NCBI GenBank assembly: GCA_030539815.1
Contig: JAUNXM010000012.1
Location: 1 to 20,096 of the forward strand
Length of the DNA: 20,096 bases
DNA from: Methanobacterium sp.
GTDB lineage: Archaea; Methanobacteriota; Methanobacteria; Methanobacteriales; Methanobacteriaceae
Reading direction: 5' to 3'
Made by a program: the position numbers and the translations under genes. Below are positions 1 to 7,920 of this stretch, piece after piece. Each line of letters begins with the position of its first letter. The stretch's first letter is position 1. The notes beneath the pieces are model-generated. The model was not told the origin of the DNA. It worked only from the letters and a program-made list of their open reading frames with translations, and did no database searches.

Positions 1-248
1 TTGCCATGGTATTACAGAAATTATTACAGGAAGAAAAGGGGATAAATATGAATATCGATGGGGCTAATGCAGCACTACTATCCGATATGGATTTTAACTG
101 GAGAGTTGGATGTGGTTTATTCATTGTGGGCAGAGTTCCTGGTCTTCTGGCCCATGTCCAGGAAGAAAAAACCCAGGAACAACCATTCCGGAAACTCCTG
201 AATGTGGATGAAATAAGTCCTGGAAATGATATGTTAAATTCCTTTTAA
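1..248 (+). CDS. Citrate synthase / citryl-CoA lyase family protein, 3' end only
   Basis: This is the C-terminal part (about 81 residues) of a gene that begins before the window; the frame is open from base 3 and stops with TAA at 246-248. The visible segment NIDGANAAL, followed by GRVPGLLAHVQEEK and a terminal QPFRKLL, matches the C-terminal helices of the citrate synthase superfamily, where the R-x-PGL-x-AH segment lies near the active site. The main catalytic histidines and aspartate lie upstream and cannot be judged. In methanogens such a gene can serve citrate formation or cleavage; the window does not show which. The ATG at base 6 is internal, not a start. Confidence 0.75.
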   Translation, partial: AMVLQKLLQEEKGINMNIDGANAALLSDMDFNWRVGCGLFIVGRVPGLLAHVQEEKTQEQPFRKLLNVDEISPGNDMLNSF

Positions 249-718
249 ATAAAGTAAATCTCTAGATATGTTCACATTTGGAGAATATTTTTGACCTTTC
301 TCACTTTAGAAATACTAAATTAATTGAACAAAAAATATCCCCACAACCCACCTTAAAAAAACATTAAATAAAAATTATTGACTCTTTACCTAGAAAAAAA
401 TTTCGATATTGACGCCTACCTTAAACCACCACAACCACGCCAAACCCTTTTAAATTGAATTGCAAAGATTTCAACCACCCAAATTTTCGTGAAGATAAAA
501 ATGGATTAAAAAATGGATAAAGAAAAAAAGGATTAATCAGGGCATAATAAAAGAAATTATGGTATAATAAAGAATATATAATAAATAATGAAAAAAGGAA
601 TAGAATAAAATTGAGTTGAATCATTAAAAAATAAAAGTATTGAATTTGATTAAAATAAATGAAAAAATAAAAAATTGCTATTTTGTAGAATGAATATTTG
701 GTGAAAATCACTATTTTT
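249..718. other. AT-rich intergenic region between convergent genes
   Basis: These 470 bases lie between the 3' ends of two convergent genes and show no credible coding sequence. T-rich stretches just after the plus-strand gene (282-308) could end its transcript. Most of 500-718 is low-complexity A-rich sequence. The stretch 413-480 is richer in C on the plus strand (G on the minus strand), with three near-copies of an AACCAC word; it is described as a finding. Confidence 0.6.
661..678 (-). terminator. T-rich terminator after the PhoU-like gene
   Basis: On the minus strand, about 40 bases after the stop codon at 719, the sequence reads GCAATTTTTTATTTTTTC. Runs of T like this are the usual intrinsic termination signal in archaea. 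No strong hairpin precedes it. Confidence 0.5.
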
Positions 719-1621
719 TCAAGATCTTGTCCTGCGGAAACGTTCGGGTGTGGTAGTTCTTGGAATGTTTCGATAGAACTCACCTGCGGTGTCAATAATT
801 TCGATGGATATGTCACCAATACGTTCAAAAGCCTTTACCACTCTGGATAATGAGAGGTAATAGTTGGATCGGTCCTTGTCCATTACATCATCCTCTGCCA
901 TCTGGGTGGCGATGTTGTTAAGAGCCTTCTTCTGCAGTTCATGGATCTTTTCCTCGTAGTCCATAACCTTATCCTTAAGTTCCAGACGCTCATCTAAAAA
1001 TGCATCCATGGATTGGTTAACCATTTTACGTGAAGTTTTATACATGGATTTCAAGGTTTCCATCATTTCTTCATCAATAGGGTCCGACTCTTGCAGGGCA
1101 AAGTTGGCAATATGGCAAGTGTGGTCGGCTATTCGTTCCAGATCGTAACCCACTTCCCCCATGACCATAGTTTTGCTGAACTCTGAGTAGGGGTTAATGG
1201 ATATAACAGTTTCCACAGATGATCGAATCTTTTCGTGCATGTTGTTCGAAATATAATCTAATTTAAGTGCTTCATCAGCCATTTCAGAGTCATACTGGGA
1301 TAAAGCTTCAAATGACATGTCAAACTGGCGGCAGATATGCTTAGCCATGTCCCGGAGCATGTCCTTTATCAGGAAAGTACCGGCATGTTCCCGGGAAGTT
1401 TTTTCCTCATCAAACATCTCAGAAAACTCGTCGAATTTCTTAAGATCGAGAATATAAGCCCTTCTCACCACTCCTTCCTTGATCAGGGGCTGTAATAGTT
1501 TAGTAACATATCTTCTGGTTAATCCCAGTTTATCTGCTATTTCATCTTGAGTAGCAGGATTATCATAGAGTATCACTTCTAAAACTGCCTTGAGAGTGCT
1601 GTTTTTAGCCCGATTGGTCAT
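719..1621 (-). CDS. phoU: PhoU-domain protein with N-terminal winged helix (phosphate-uptake regulator type)
   Basis: This 300-residue protein has an N-terminal winged helix-turn-helix (about residues 8-60; see QDEIADKLGLTRRYVTKLL), then two PhoU three-helix bundles (about 90-285). Each bundle carries the ExxxD metal-binding signature: ERIAD near residue 160 and ERIGD near residue 270. PhoU proteins bind metal clusters and restrain phosphate transport and signalling. The archaeal form with its own DNA-binding domain probably acts directly as a transcription factor. No pst transporter genes are visible, so the target is unknown, though two phosphoesterase genes lie just upstream on the same strand. 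A dyad sits on its predicted TATA box, which would suit autoregulation. The ribosome binding site is weak; the ATG is the first plausible start. Confidence 0.85.
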   Translation of the reverse strand: MTNRAKNSTLKAVLEVILYDNPATQDEIADKLGLTRRYVTKLLQPLIKEGVVRRAYILDLKKFDEFSEMFDEEKTSREHAGTFLIKDMLRDMAKHICRQFDMSFEALSQYDSEMADEALKLDYISNNMHEKIRSSVETVISINPYSEFSKTMVMGEVGYDLERIADHTCHIANFALQESDPIDEEMMETLKSMYKTSRKMVNQSMDAFLDERLELKDKVMDYEEKIHELQKKALNNIATQMAEDDVMDKDRSNYYLSLSRVVKAFERIGDISIEIIDTAGEFYRNIPRTTTPERFRRTRS

Positions 1622-1679
1622 TTTATCGTTGCCTTCATCCCTGTTTTTAATGGAGATGAATTATTAAAAATTTTATGAG

Positions 1680-1695
1680 GGATAAAATTATATCC
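1680..1695 (-). promoter_or_regulatory. TATA box inside a small dyad, phoU-like gene promoter
   Basis: On the minus strand the sequence GGATATAATTTTATCC is an interrupted dyad (GGATA/TATCC) around an AT core resembling a TATA box. It would start transcription near 1663, giving a leader of about 42 bases before the ATG at 1621. It lies just beyond the stop codon of the upstream membrane-protein gene. This is pattern-based only. Confidence 0.4.
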
Positions 1696-1712
1696 TTTAA
1701 ATTGTTTGTTCC

Positions 1713-2339
1713 TTAGTTATCTGCTTCAGTTTCCTTAGTTTTATTTTGATCTTCTTTACGTATAATTGTCACGGAATCCTGGATTATGGACACGATCACA
1801 TACAAAAGCACTGCAATAAGTACTATAGAAATTAATTCACTGAACTGTTGGAATAGTGTAGAATACAACACAACTATTGGCGAGTTATAATCCACAAATC
1901 CAGCCATCAGTTTCACCAGCCCCACACCCATTACTGCCAAACCATAAACTGGAGGTATACGATCCGGTTCCAAAAGGGGATAAACCCCCATTACCATAAG
2001 GCCCACTCCAATGGTTCTAAAGAGGTTCCATCCCGTGGCTGTTTCCAGGGACTGGAATAATTCATTTGGCATGTGGTAAAATGATGACAGTAGATATATC
2101 ACTTCAATTCCCAGGATTATAATCAGGGGAAAAACATAAAATATGCTGCTTTCTACCCTCTGGGTTTTTACGGTGTTAACAGTTTCTATGGGTTCCTTGA
2201 AAACATGGCTCATGAACTGGTAAAGCATTGATCCCATTACTGCCCCAATAACAGTTCCTGCTATTCCCAGTTGGGATGTGGTGTAAGCCACAATACCAGA
2301 AATTAACCCGGCCATAATTATATCTAAAGTTTTTGACAT
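1713..2339 (-). CDS. Conserved-type multi-pass membrane protein, function unknown
   Basis: I do not recognise this 208-residue protein. Hydrophobic segments lie near residues 7-42 (possibly two helices, rich in glycine), 68-86, 108-120, 128-148 and 166-188, suggesting about five or six membrane spans. The last 20 residues are charged (KEDQNKTKETEADN) and probably cytoplasmic. No catalytic motif is visible. It lies between a phosphoesterase gene and the PhoU-like gene on the same strand; the gap of about 90 bp to the latter contains a separate predicted promoter, so co-transcription is uncertain. A link with phosphate or phosphoester metabolism is only a neighbourhood guess. The ATG at 2339 is preceded by a GGGAT-like element. 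Confidence 0.75.
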   Translation of the reverse strand: MSKTLDIIMAGLISGIVAYTTSQLGIAGTVIGAVMGSMLYQFMSHVFKEPIETVNTVKTQRVESSIFYVFPLIIILGIEVIYLLSSFYHMPNELFQSLETATGWNLFRTIGVGLMVMGVYPLLEPDRIPPVYGLAVMGVGLVKLMAGFVDYNSPIVVLYSTLFQQFSELISIVLIAVLLYVIVSIIQDSVTIIRKEDQNKTKETEADN

Positions 2340-2454
2340 TATATCCCGAACTCTGATCTTCTAAAAATTTTAGTTTTCTCTAAAAAGAATTTATTCAAAC
2401 ACCATGATCAAATATGTAATTAATCGTTAATTTATCTTATCGATTTCAAATAGG

Positions 2455-3261
2455 TCACACTTTATGTATGGAATTATGGGTATATGAATGAATTACAAAA
2501 GATTCATCCTTCACCTCCATTGAATAATGGGCTAACTGTTTTTTATTCCCAGTTTCAGTCTTAACCAGATTAACCAGAACATCTCCATCGTTAATTTCAA
2601 GTTCATTGTAACTGGCACACACCGTTCCCCGAAGTCTCCCGGTGGTGGCAGTACCTGAATTTAAAACCACCATATTGTTAAGCATCCAAACATTGGGGAC
2701 ATGTTTATGACCATTTAAAACAAAATCAACCCCATTCTCTGTTAAAACGTGCATTAAATCCCCTGAATCCAGCAAGATATTTCTTTCTCTCCCGGTTTGG
2801 GGTATGGGAATGATATGATGGTGGAAGGTGACCACTTTAGCCCGGTCATCTGGTATCTTAGCCAATTCCATTTTAAGCCAGTCCATCTGGTCACGCCCTA
2901 TCTGACCATGGCTAACATCTGCTTCTGAGGAATCCAAACCAATAATGGTGAAGTTGGAACTTTTATCAGTGTGCACGAATTTACGTTTGCTGATCAACTT
3001 TTCAAAATGAACCAGCCCCACATTACGGGCATCATGATTTCCAGGAATTAAGTGGGTTTTGGTAATTGATTTCAATTCATCAACAAATTCACCAGCTTCC
3101 TCATATTCATGTAAAAACCCGCTGGCAGTTATATCCCCGGCAAATATTAAAAGATCAGGATTTGCATCTTCTAGCTGGGCCAGGAGATTGTATTTTAACA
3201 CTTCTGAAAAGGTGATATCCCCAAAATGTACATCAGATATTTGAATTACTTTTTTCCCCAT
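2455..3261 (-). CDS. Calcineurin-like metallophosphoesterase, copy 1
   Basis: This 268-residue protein has all the metallophosphoesterase motifs: D10-x-H12 (SDVHFG), G42-D43, G74-N-H-D77, H147-H-H149 and G184-H-K-H187, which bind a two-metal centre and hydrolyse phosphate esters. The family includes cAMP-type phosphodiesterases and many enzymes of unknown substrate; no signal peptide is seen, so it is likely cytosolic. I placed the start at ATG 3261, not the longer 3324 start, because AGGTG lies six bases upstream, a likely promoter overlaps the longer version, and the resulting length equals that of the neighbouring paralogue without gaps. The two copies look more than half identical by eye. 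Substrate unknown. Confidence 0.88.
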   Translation of the reverse strand: MGKKVIQISDVHFGDITFSEVLKYNLLAQLEDANPDLLIFAGDITASGFLHEYEEAGEFVDELKSITKTHLIPGNHDARNVGLVHFEKLISKRKFVHTDKSSNFTIIGLDSSEADVSHGQIGRDQMDWLKMELAKIPDDRAKVVTFHHHIIPIPQTGRERNILLDSGDLMHVLTENGVDFVLNGHKHVPNVWMLNNMVVLNSGTATTGRLRGTVCASYNELEINDGDVLVNLVKTETGNKKQLAHYSMEVKDESFVIHSYTHNSIHKV

Positions 3262-3284
3262 TAAAAACACCTGAACTGCATAAT

Positions 3285-3319
3285 GGAAAAATAGGTGTAT
3301 AATATGATCTATTTTTTCC
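3285..3319 (-). promoter_or_regulatory. Inverted repeat flanking the TATA box of phosphoesterase copy 1
   Basis: GGAAAAATAG (3285-3294) is matched by CTATTTTTTCC (3309-3319), a ten-base inverted repeat with one extra T. The 14-base centre contains a TATA-like CATATTATAC on the minus strand. The predicted start would be near 3278, about 17 bases before the ATG. A repressor bound here would block the promoter. Copy 2 lacks an obvious counterpart. Confidence 0.4.
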
Positions 3320-3355
3320 AACAATTTTCATGAATTTTAGAAATAAAAATTTCTA

Positions 3356-3370
3356 GATTTAAAAAAAATC
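3356..3370 (-). terminator. T-run terminator after phosphoesterase copy 2
   Basis: On the minus strand GATTTTTTTTAAATC follows the stop codon of copy 2 by about 10 bases. It combines an eight-T run with short GATTT/AAATC complementarity, and suggests that copy 1 is transcribed from its own promoter. Confidence 0.5.
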
Positions 3371-3380
3371 ATTATGACGA

Positions 3381-4187
3381 TTAAAAGGTCCCCATGGAAT
3401 TGTGACGGGTGGAACATACCACGTACTCCTCGTTTTCCACTTTCACTGAATAATAGGCAAGTTGTTTCTTTTTACCAGTTTCGGTGTCCACCAGGTTCAC
3501 GTAGAAATCTTCATCTTCAAAGGATAGTTGATTGTAAGATGGCCTGGTTTGACCCCTTAATTTACGGGTGGTGACTGTCCCTGAGTTAAGGGTAACCATT
3601 TTTTCCACCATCCATACATTAGGGACATGTTTATGACCATTTAAAACCAGATCAACGCCATTATCCGTTAGTAACCTCATCAGGTCACCAGAGTCAAGTA
3701 AGATATTTCTCTCCCTTCCAGTTTGGGGTATGGGCATCAGATGATGGTGGAAGGTTACTATCTTTCCCATGTGTTCCGGGATCTTTTCCAACTGGGTTTT
3801 CAACCATTCCATCTGGTCAATTCCAATCTGACCATCATTGATATCCGGTTCAGAGGAGTCCAAACCAATAACTGCATATTCCCCATCCTTGTCAATGTGG
3901 ACGAACTTTCGGTTTCCAATCATGCTCTCGTAGTGGAGGAGTCCCACGTTACGGGCATCATGGTTACCGGGAATCACGTAGGTTTTGGTAAGTGATTTTA
4001 ACTGGTCCACGAAATCTGCGGCTTCCTCGTATTCCTGAGGATATCCATTGGTGGTAAGATCACCGGAAACAATTACCAGGTCGGGATTTTCATTTTCAAT
4101 CTGCCCCAGTAGGTTATCTTTTAGTTGGTGGGAAAAATTTTTTTCACCAAAGTGAACATCTGAAATTTGAATTATTCTTTCTCTCAA
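3381..4187 (-). CDS. Calcineurin-like metallophosphoesterase, copy 2 (tandem paralogue)
   Basis: This 268-residue protein aligns end to end, with no gaps, to its neighbour at 2455-3261 and keeps every metal-binding motif at the same positions (D10, H12, D43, N75, H76, H147-149, H185, H187). I chose the TTG at 4187 as start. The upstream GTG at 4196 lies inside the GGTGATT ribosome binding site, and the TTG start matches the length of copy 1 exactly. A possible TATA box (GAATTTATAC on the minus strand, near 4223) would give a short leader. The two copies share a run of 26 identical bases (3622-3647 and 2696-2721), pointing to a fairly recent duplication or gene conversion. Substrate unknown. 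Confidence 0.88.
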   Translation of the reverse strand: MRERIIQISDVHFGEKNFSHQLKDNLLGQIENENPDLVIVSGDLTTNGYPQEYEEAADFVDQLKSLTKTYVIPGNHDARNVGLLHYESMIGNRKFVHIDKDGEYAVIGLDSSEPDINDGQIGIDQMEWLKTQLEKIPEHMGKIVTFHHHLMPIPQTGRERNILLDSGDLMRLLTDNGVDLVLNGHKHVPNVWMVEKMVTLNSGTVTTRKLRGQTRPSYNQLSFEDEDFYVNLVDTETGKKKQLAYYSVKVENEEYVVCSTRHNSMGTF

Positions 4188-4374
4188 TTGAATCACCGCT
4201 TATTCACTATTTGAAACAGTATAAATTCAAAATGTAACTATATCACGATGAAATTTGATTTAATTACACTGAATATAAATTTTACTAATATTTTAAACAG
4301 TTAATTGATACAATAAACATTTTAGAAACGTTAAACCATGTTAAAAGAATTAATAAATTTAAGAACTAAAAGTG

Positions 4375-4450
<76 letters not shown>

Positions 4451-4473
4451 ATTAAGTTTAATTGAACTTTTTA

Positions 4474-4482
4474 CTATTTAAA
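4474..4482 (-). promoter_or_regulatory. TATA box for tRNA-Thr
   Basis: TTTAAATAG on the minus strand is centred about 29 bases before the tRNA 5' end, the usual archaeal spacing, with a purine-rich AAGAGAG just upstream as a possible TFB recognition element. Confidence 0.55.
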
Positions 4483-4529
4483 CTCTCTTTTGGTATTTAA
4501 ATCTTTTTTTAAACTTGTACTATTAATAT

Positions 4530-4630
<101 letters not shown>

Positions 4631-4642
4631 GTGGGTGAATGT

Positions 4643-4652
4643 CATATATTAA
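4643..4652 (-). promoter_or_regulatory. TATA box for tRNA-Leu
   Basis: TTAATATATG on the minus strand lies about 28 bases before the tRNA 5' end, the standard archaeal distance. It indicates that the two tRNAs are transcribed separately. Confidence 0.55.
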
Positions 4653-4676
4653 TTTAACGGTCTGCCGCTGCAAAAA

Positions 4677-4733
4677 TTAATGTTCCATTAATTAAAATTT
4701 GTGGGTTATCACCGATAAATCATGGAACATTAA
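4677..4733. repeat. 12-bp perfect inverted repeat with nested hairpin
   Basis: TTAATGTTCCAT at 4677-4688 is the exact reverse complement of ATGGAACATTAA at 4722-4733, with a 33-base spacer. Inside the spacer TTATC-ACC-GATAA (4707-4719) can form a second small hairpin. On the minus strand the outer stem is followed directly by TTTTT, so the structure could end a minus-strand transcript. It lies between the divergent tRNA-Leu and ferredoxin promoters. Function unknown: structured RNA, operator pair or remnant element are all possible. Confidence 0.6.
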
Positions 4734-4862
4734 GACAAATTTATCTGATTTTAATCAACAATATCGCCCATTGAAATTTGAGGTCTGCCTAGATTAAATT
4801 TTACAACCACTTCCCGGTATTTCAACTTTAAGTGAGAACTATTACTGGATAAAAGAGTAAGT

Positions 4863-4873
4863 TTTATTAATAT
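4863..4873 (+). promoter_or_regulatory. Promoter (TATA box) of the ferredoxin-geranylgeranyl reductase operon
   Basis: TTTATTAATAT, preceded by purine-rich AAAAGAGTAAG, is a good archaeal TFB-element/TATA pair. The predicted start site is about 4892-4896, at or just before the ATG of a 15-codon open frame and about 45 bases before the ferredoxin ATG. Confidence 0.5.
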
Positions 4874-4895
4874 AACCCTAATTATAGTACAGATA

Positions 4896-4943
4896 ATGAA
4901 GGTAGGTTTCCTCAACCTGCTTAATGGGGGTTTAGCTTTATGA
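4896..4943 (+). other. Possible 15-codon leader frame overlapping the ferredoxin start
   Basis: ATG at 4896 opens a frame encoding MKVGFLNLLNGGLAL and stops at TGA 4941-4943, sharing ATGA with the ferredoxin start. The predicted transcript start falls at this ATG, so it could be read leaderless. The ferredoxin ribosome binding site (GGGGGT, 4926-4931) lies within it. It may be chance; there is no protein evidence. Confidence 0.25.
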
Positions 4944-5105
4944 AAATTTCTGCAGAACAATGTGGATGTTGCGGAGCATGTGTAGCAGTTTGCCCCCACA
5001 ATATCCTGGAGTTATCCTCAATGATGATCAGGACTCATGAAGGGTGTGAAAACTGCAATTTATGCGTGGTGGTATGTCCACTGGGGGCCATTAAAGATGG
5101 GAAAA

Positions 5106-5116
<11 letters not shown>
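4940..5116 (+). CDS. Small 2[4Fe-4S] ferredoxin, probable electron donor to geranylgeranyl reductase
   Basis: This 58-residue ferredoxin has two complete cluster motifs: C8-x2-C11-x2-C14-x3-C18-P and C36-x2-C39-x2-C42-x3-C46-P, plus an extra cysteine at position 10. The start ATG at 4940 follows a GGGGGT ribosome binding site by eight bases. Its last 11 bases overlap the start of the reductase gene, so the two are very likely translationally coupled. In Methanosarcina acetivorans a neighbouring ferredoxin is, as I recall, needed by geranylgeranyl reductase to saturate archaeal lipids; the same partnership is inferred here. It is short and overlapped by a longer out-of-frame extension of the next gene, so it is easily missed. 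Confidence 0.9.
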
Positions 5117-6254
<1,138 letters not shown>

Positions 6255-6262
6255 CTAAATAG

Positions 6263-6274
6263 CATAATTATAAC
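6263..6274 (+). promoter_or_regulatory. Possible TATA box for the HEAT-repeat gene
   Basis: CATAATTATAAC lies shortly after the reductase stop and would place a start near 6293, about 38 bases before the HEAT-repeat gene. The gap is only 76 bases, so read-through from the reductase is equally possible. Confidence 0.3.
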
Positions 6275-6330
6275 TTCCACCACATCCAATAGAATTATGA
6301 TGAAATTATCCTCATTTCCAGGAGATTGCT

Positions 6331-7677
6331 ATGGATTCTGATTTGAACATTGAGTACCTCGAGGAAAAAAGAGATGTTGAGGGTTTAATACGAGCCCTTA
6401 AAGATCAGGACTACCTTACCAGGAAAGAAGCAGCCCGCGCCTTAAAGAAAGTAGGCGATGAACGAGCAGTTGACGCCCTTATAGAATCATTACGTTATAA
6501 AAGTTGGCATTCTGATTACGTTGTTCTCAGTGCAGCTAGAGAGAATTCTGCAGAAGCACTAGGTAAAATAGGGGATTTTAGGGCTATTAAGCCACTAATT
6601 CAGGCAATGGAAAATGATCCTGATGAAGAAGTGAGGTTAAAGGCAACCTGGGCCCTGGGAGAGATAGGTAACCCTGAGGCAGTGGATGCATTGATAGCTG
6701 CACTGGAAGATAATAGTTGGAGTGTTAGGCGGAATGCAGCCAATGCTTTAGGAATGATTGGTGACCACCGGGCTGTTCCTTACCTTATTAAATCCCTTGA
6801 AGACAATGATTGGCATGTGCGTAAATATGCGGCCGTGTCTTTAGGTAAAATGCGGGATGAAAAGGCCATTCCCGTACTGTTAGAAGCAATGGATGATGAA
6901 GATGCCGATGTACGTTGGAAGGCCATGCTGGCCCTGGGAAATCTAGGTGAAAGTGCGGTTCCGGCCCTGATAAAAACCCTTAAAAATAAGAATTGGCGTG
7001 TTAGAGCCAAATCAGCTGAAGTATTAGGGAAAATTGGGGGTGAAGAGGCACTTGAAGCACTCATATGTATCCTTGGTAAAAAAGTTGATAAACATAGGCA
7101 TGTTAGGGGTAAAGCAGCCGAAGCTCTGGGTAGAATTGGGGATCCAGAAGCACTGGAAGCACTTCGGCATGCTCAGAAAGATGAATATAAGTATGTGAGG
7201 GATAAAGCTGATATATCTATACAGAAAATCCTCAAGCCCCCTAACGAAGTTCGTATTTTTAATTATGATAATGGTGAGGTTTCCTTGGATTATTCTGAAT
7301 ACTGGGAGATGATAAGTACTTCCGATGCCAAGAAGGTTCTTAGAGGCTTGTATGCCAATAATTCAATAACCCTCTCCCTTAACCGGAACACGGATGTGGC
7401 CGAGATATCATCCCAAGAATTTGCAGAAATGCTCAAAGATGTTTTCCGGATCCAGGGAAGCGAAGTTATGGATGAAAGGGATTTTGAAAGGTATGGGATG
7501 GAAGTCTACGAAATTTATGGTGAAAACCATGAGGTGACACCAACCAGCATCCTGATTGTCTCATTTAAGAAAGAAAATTTACTATATTATCTATGGTTTG
7601 TAGGTGATCCTCATGCTTTCCAGGAAGCAAGTGAGGATATTGAATTAATGGTGGATAGTTTTTACATCTACGGATAA
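6331..7677 (+). CDS. HEAT-repeat protein (PBS-lyase type repeats) with unknown C-terminal domain
   Basis: Residues 10-300 of this 448-residue protein form about nine HEAT-like repeats of roughly 31 residues. Each repeat has a VR-x-x-A-x-x-ALGxIGD core (for example VRLKATWALGEIGNPEAVDAL and VRRNAANALGMIGDHRAV). The second repeat carries an insertion of about ten residues. Such repeats usually make a curved protein-binding scaffold. Residues 305-448 form a separate alpha/beta-looking domain with no catalytic motif that I recognise; it ends in ELMVDSFYIYG. There is no signal peptide or membrane segment, so it is probably cytosolic. AGGAG seven bases before ATG 6331 fixes the start. It follows the reductase by 76 bp and may share its transcript, but no functional link is evident. 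Confidence 0.85.
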   Translation: MDSDLNIEYLEEKRDVEGLIRALKDQDYLTRKEAARALKKVGDERAVDALIESLRYKSWHSDYVVLSAARENSAEALGKIGDFRAIKPLIQAMENDPDEEVRLKATWALGEIGNPEAVDALIAALEDNSWSVRRNAANALGMIGDHRAVPYLIKSLEDNDWHVRKYAAVSLGKMRDEKAIPVLLEAMDDEDADVRWKAMLALGNLGESAVPALIKTLKNKNWRVRAKSAEVLGKIGGEEALEALICILGKKVDKHRHVRGKAAEALGRIGDPEALEALRHAQKDEYKYVRDKADISIQKILKPPNEVRIFNYDNGEVSLDYSEYWEMISTSDAKKVLRGLYANNSITLSLNRNTDVAEISSQEFAEMLKDVFRIQGSEVMDERDFERYGMEVYEIYGENHEVTPTSILIVSFKKENLLYYLWFVGDPHAFQEASEDIELMVDSFYIYG

Positions 7678-7679
7678 TC

Positions 7680-7737
7680 AGAATAGTTACAAATAATTAG
7701 AATAGTTAAGTAGTTGTAAGAATGTTTAGAATGTTTA
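7680..7737 (+). repeat. Four near-copies of AGAATRKTTA
   Basis: AGAATAGTTA occurs at 7680 and 7699, and AGAATGTTTA at 7719 and 7728, starting directly after the HEAT-gene stop. Spacings are 19, 20 and 9 bases. The sequence is AT-rich and between convergent genes, so it may be simple slippage. Confidence 0.4.
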
Positions 7738-7780
7738 TATTCAGGATTATTTACTAAAGATTAAAATAGAAATTCAATTC

Positions 7781-7804
7781 TGACATTTTTTTATTGTCAT
7801 TTTA
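7781..7804 (+). terminator. Terminator after the HEAT-repeat gene
   Basis: TGACA-TTTTTTTAT-TGTCA is a five-base-pair inverted repeat around a seven-T run, followed by TTTTAT, about 100 bases after the stop. It fits an archaeal U-tract terminator. Confidence 0.45.
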
Positions 7805-7860
7805 TGATTAGTATAATCATTAGAATTATTTCTGGATTATCTTAAACTGTTTAAAATATC

Positions 7861-7882
7861 TAAAAAAGAATAAAAAGAGAAT
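7861..7882 (-). terminator. Terminator at the end of the cdh cluster
   Basis: On the minus strand TTCTCTTTTTATTCTTTTTTA follows the ferredoxin stop by about 40 bases. Two U-tracts make a plausible end for the whole cluster, facing the HEAT-gene terminator across a 243-bp gap that otherwise holds nothing. Confidence 0.5.
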
Positions 7883-7920
7883 AATATTCGTAATAATAAA
7901 TAATACTCAATTTGAATCCA

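Noticed and set aside
421..828. 135-residue minus-strand open frame
   Set aside because: It overlaps the end of the PhoU-like gene in another frame and is low-complexity F/Y/I/N sequence from AT-rich DNA; no domain or binding site.
2361..2373. Palindrome CTAAAAATTTTAG upstream of the membrane-protein gene
   Set aside because: Pure A/T runs make such palindromes common in this AT-rich sequence; it is not clearly tied to a promoter.
3262..3324. Longer start for phosphoesterase copy 1
   Set aside because: The predicted promoter and inverted repeat lie inside it, and ATG 3261 has a ribosome binding site and matches the paralogue's length.
4659..4789. Direct repeat of GGTCTGCC at 4659 and 4782
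   Set aside because: Eight bases repeated once 123 bases apart can arise by chance, and the flanks do not match.
4751..4999. 82-residue minus-strand frame with several cysteines
   Set aside because: It is antisense to the ferredoxin and its promoter; the cysteines come from reverse reading of other codons, and no start signal is seen.
5037..5105. N-terminal extension of the geranylgeranyl reductase
   Set aside because: It lies out of frame over the ferredoxin gene; the FAD fold starts directly after ATG 5106, so the extension is an artefact.
6295..6345. Possible C/D-box RNA (ATGATGA followed by CTGA)
   Set aside because: Internal D' and C' boxes are missing and the second box lies inside the HEAT gene.
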